Below are positions 63,806 through 64,000 of a stretch of 64,000 nt of DNA, piece after piece. The position numbers were made by a program, and so were the translations under genes. The DNA lies in the NCBI RefSeq assembly GCF_002208115.1, contig NZ_CP020946.1, forward strand, positions 3,100,001-3,164,000. The letters are read 5' to 3'. A model generated the notes under the pieces. That model did no database searches, had not been told where the DNA came from, and saw only the letters and a list, made by a program, of their open reading frames with translations. The stretch's first letter is position 1, and every line of letters begins with the position of its first letter. This DNA comes from Bdellovibrio bacteriovorus. GTDB lineage: Bacteria; Bdellovibrionota; Bdellovibrionia; Bdellovibrionales; Bdellovibrionaceae.

Positions 63806-64000
63806 ATGTTATGCTTAAAAAAACGGGAGGTGGTTATCTATCACGGCGAACGCTTTAACAGCATCACTCACCTGATCGGTGCCGCCTTGTCGGTGGCAGG
63901 ATCTTCTGTGCTGATCACGCTGGCGACCGTGACCGGTGACTTTTGGAAAATTGTCGCGACCAGTGTTTATGGCGGCATGCTGGTTCTGCTCTACACCATC
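63806..64000 (+). CDS. Haemolysin III (YqfA/PAQR family), N-terminal fragment
   Basis: The frame is open to the end of the window. The text YHGERFNSITHLIGAALSVAG, then VYGGMLVLLYTI, is the start of the HlyIII family (seven-helix membrane proteins related to PAQR receptors). Residues E and H of the metal-site region in helix 1 (SITHLIG) are present. The ATG at 63806 is used, and GTG at 63830 preceded by GGGAG is an alternative. Later helices lie outside the window. Confidence 0.7.
   Translation, partial: MLCLKKREVVIYHGERFNSITHLIGAALSVAGSSVLITLATVTGDFWKIVATSVYGGMLVLLYTI

Overview
The window is chromosomal DNA from a Bdellovibrio-like predatory bacterium (probably Bdellovibrio bacteriovorus or a close relative). 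This is inferred from gene content: two long mosaic fibre proteins with tail-fibre-type self-chaperone ends, many small exported proteins, TIGR02147-type regulators, and flagellar sigma-like (FliA-like) promoter boxes ahead of non-flagellar genes. Coding density is high, most genes have clear Shine-Dalgarno sites, and there is no prophage, insertion sequence or CRISPR array.

Layout. 1-3.4 kb: the end of pyrD, a mutT-like Nudix gene, two glycosyltransferase-like genes and an IHF/HU gene. 3.5-8.0 kb (minus strand): a small secreted protein and a tolC-macA-macB efflux operon with 4-bp overlaps. 8.2-18.7 kb: a trypsin-like lipoprotein protease that almost touches the first of two paralogous fibre genes (1254 and 1311 aa), then a 528-aa lipoprotein. 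18.8-24.5 kb: an EpmA-like lysyl-tRNA synthetase homologue, tldD-tldE, a DUF4286 gene, a histone-H1-tailed basic protein and a 24-bp perfect inverted repeat. 24.7-34.3 kb: an exported phospholipase D, an MFS transporter, gcvP with a family 9 glycosyltransferase and an Rsm22-type methyltransferase behind it, and a periplasmic binding protein. 34.4-40.5 kb: a 1067-aa Ig-like lipoprotein with one CxxCH motif, a compact TIGR02147 regulator, a TrmK-like methyltransferase, gcvT-gcvH and tRNA-Leu(UAG). 40.6-45.2 kb: an HNH nuclease with a hydrophobic N-terminus, an exported J-domain protein coupled to a 517-aa exported protein with a glycine-rich hydrophobic segment, and an outer-membrane barrel. 45.3-48.7 kb: a DUF1592-type haem protein and a Tat-exported DUF1552 protein. 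49-54 kb: small secreted proteins, a TIGR02147 regulator behind a phased operator array, a tandem solute-binding protein and Tsx. 54-64 kb: a thioesterase, an Ntn hydrolase, a chemoreceptor, a DUF2914 membrane protein, a Kef-type antiporter, a TetA-like MFS protein and the start of a haemolysin III gene.

Themes. Much of the window serves the cell surface and the handling of prey-derived material: fibres, protease, phospholipase, nucleoside channel, binding proteins and efflux. Two regulatory signals stand out. First, six TGACAC/GTGTCA half-sites alternate in orientation at 11-bp steps between a TIGR02147 regulator and a divergent secreted-protein gene. Second, boxes matching the FliA -10 consensus GCCGATAA lie only 6-7 nt before the ATG of both fibre genes, the HNH gene and the J-domain operon. 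None of these four has a good Shine-Dalgarno site, which suggests leaderless attack-phase transcripts.
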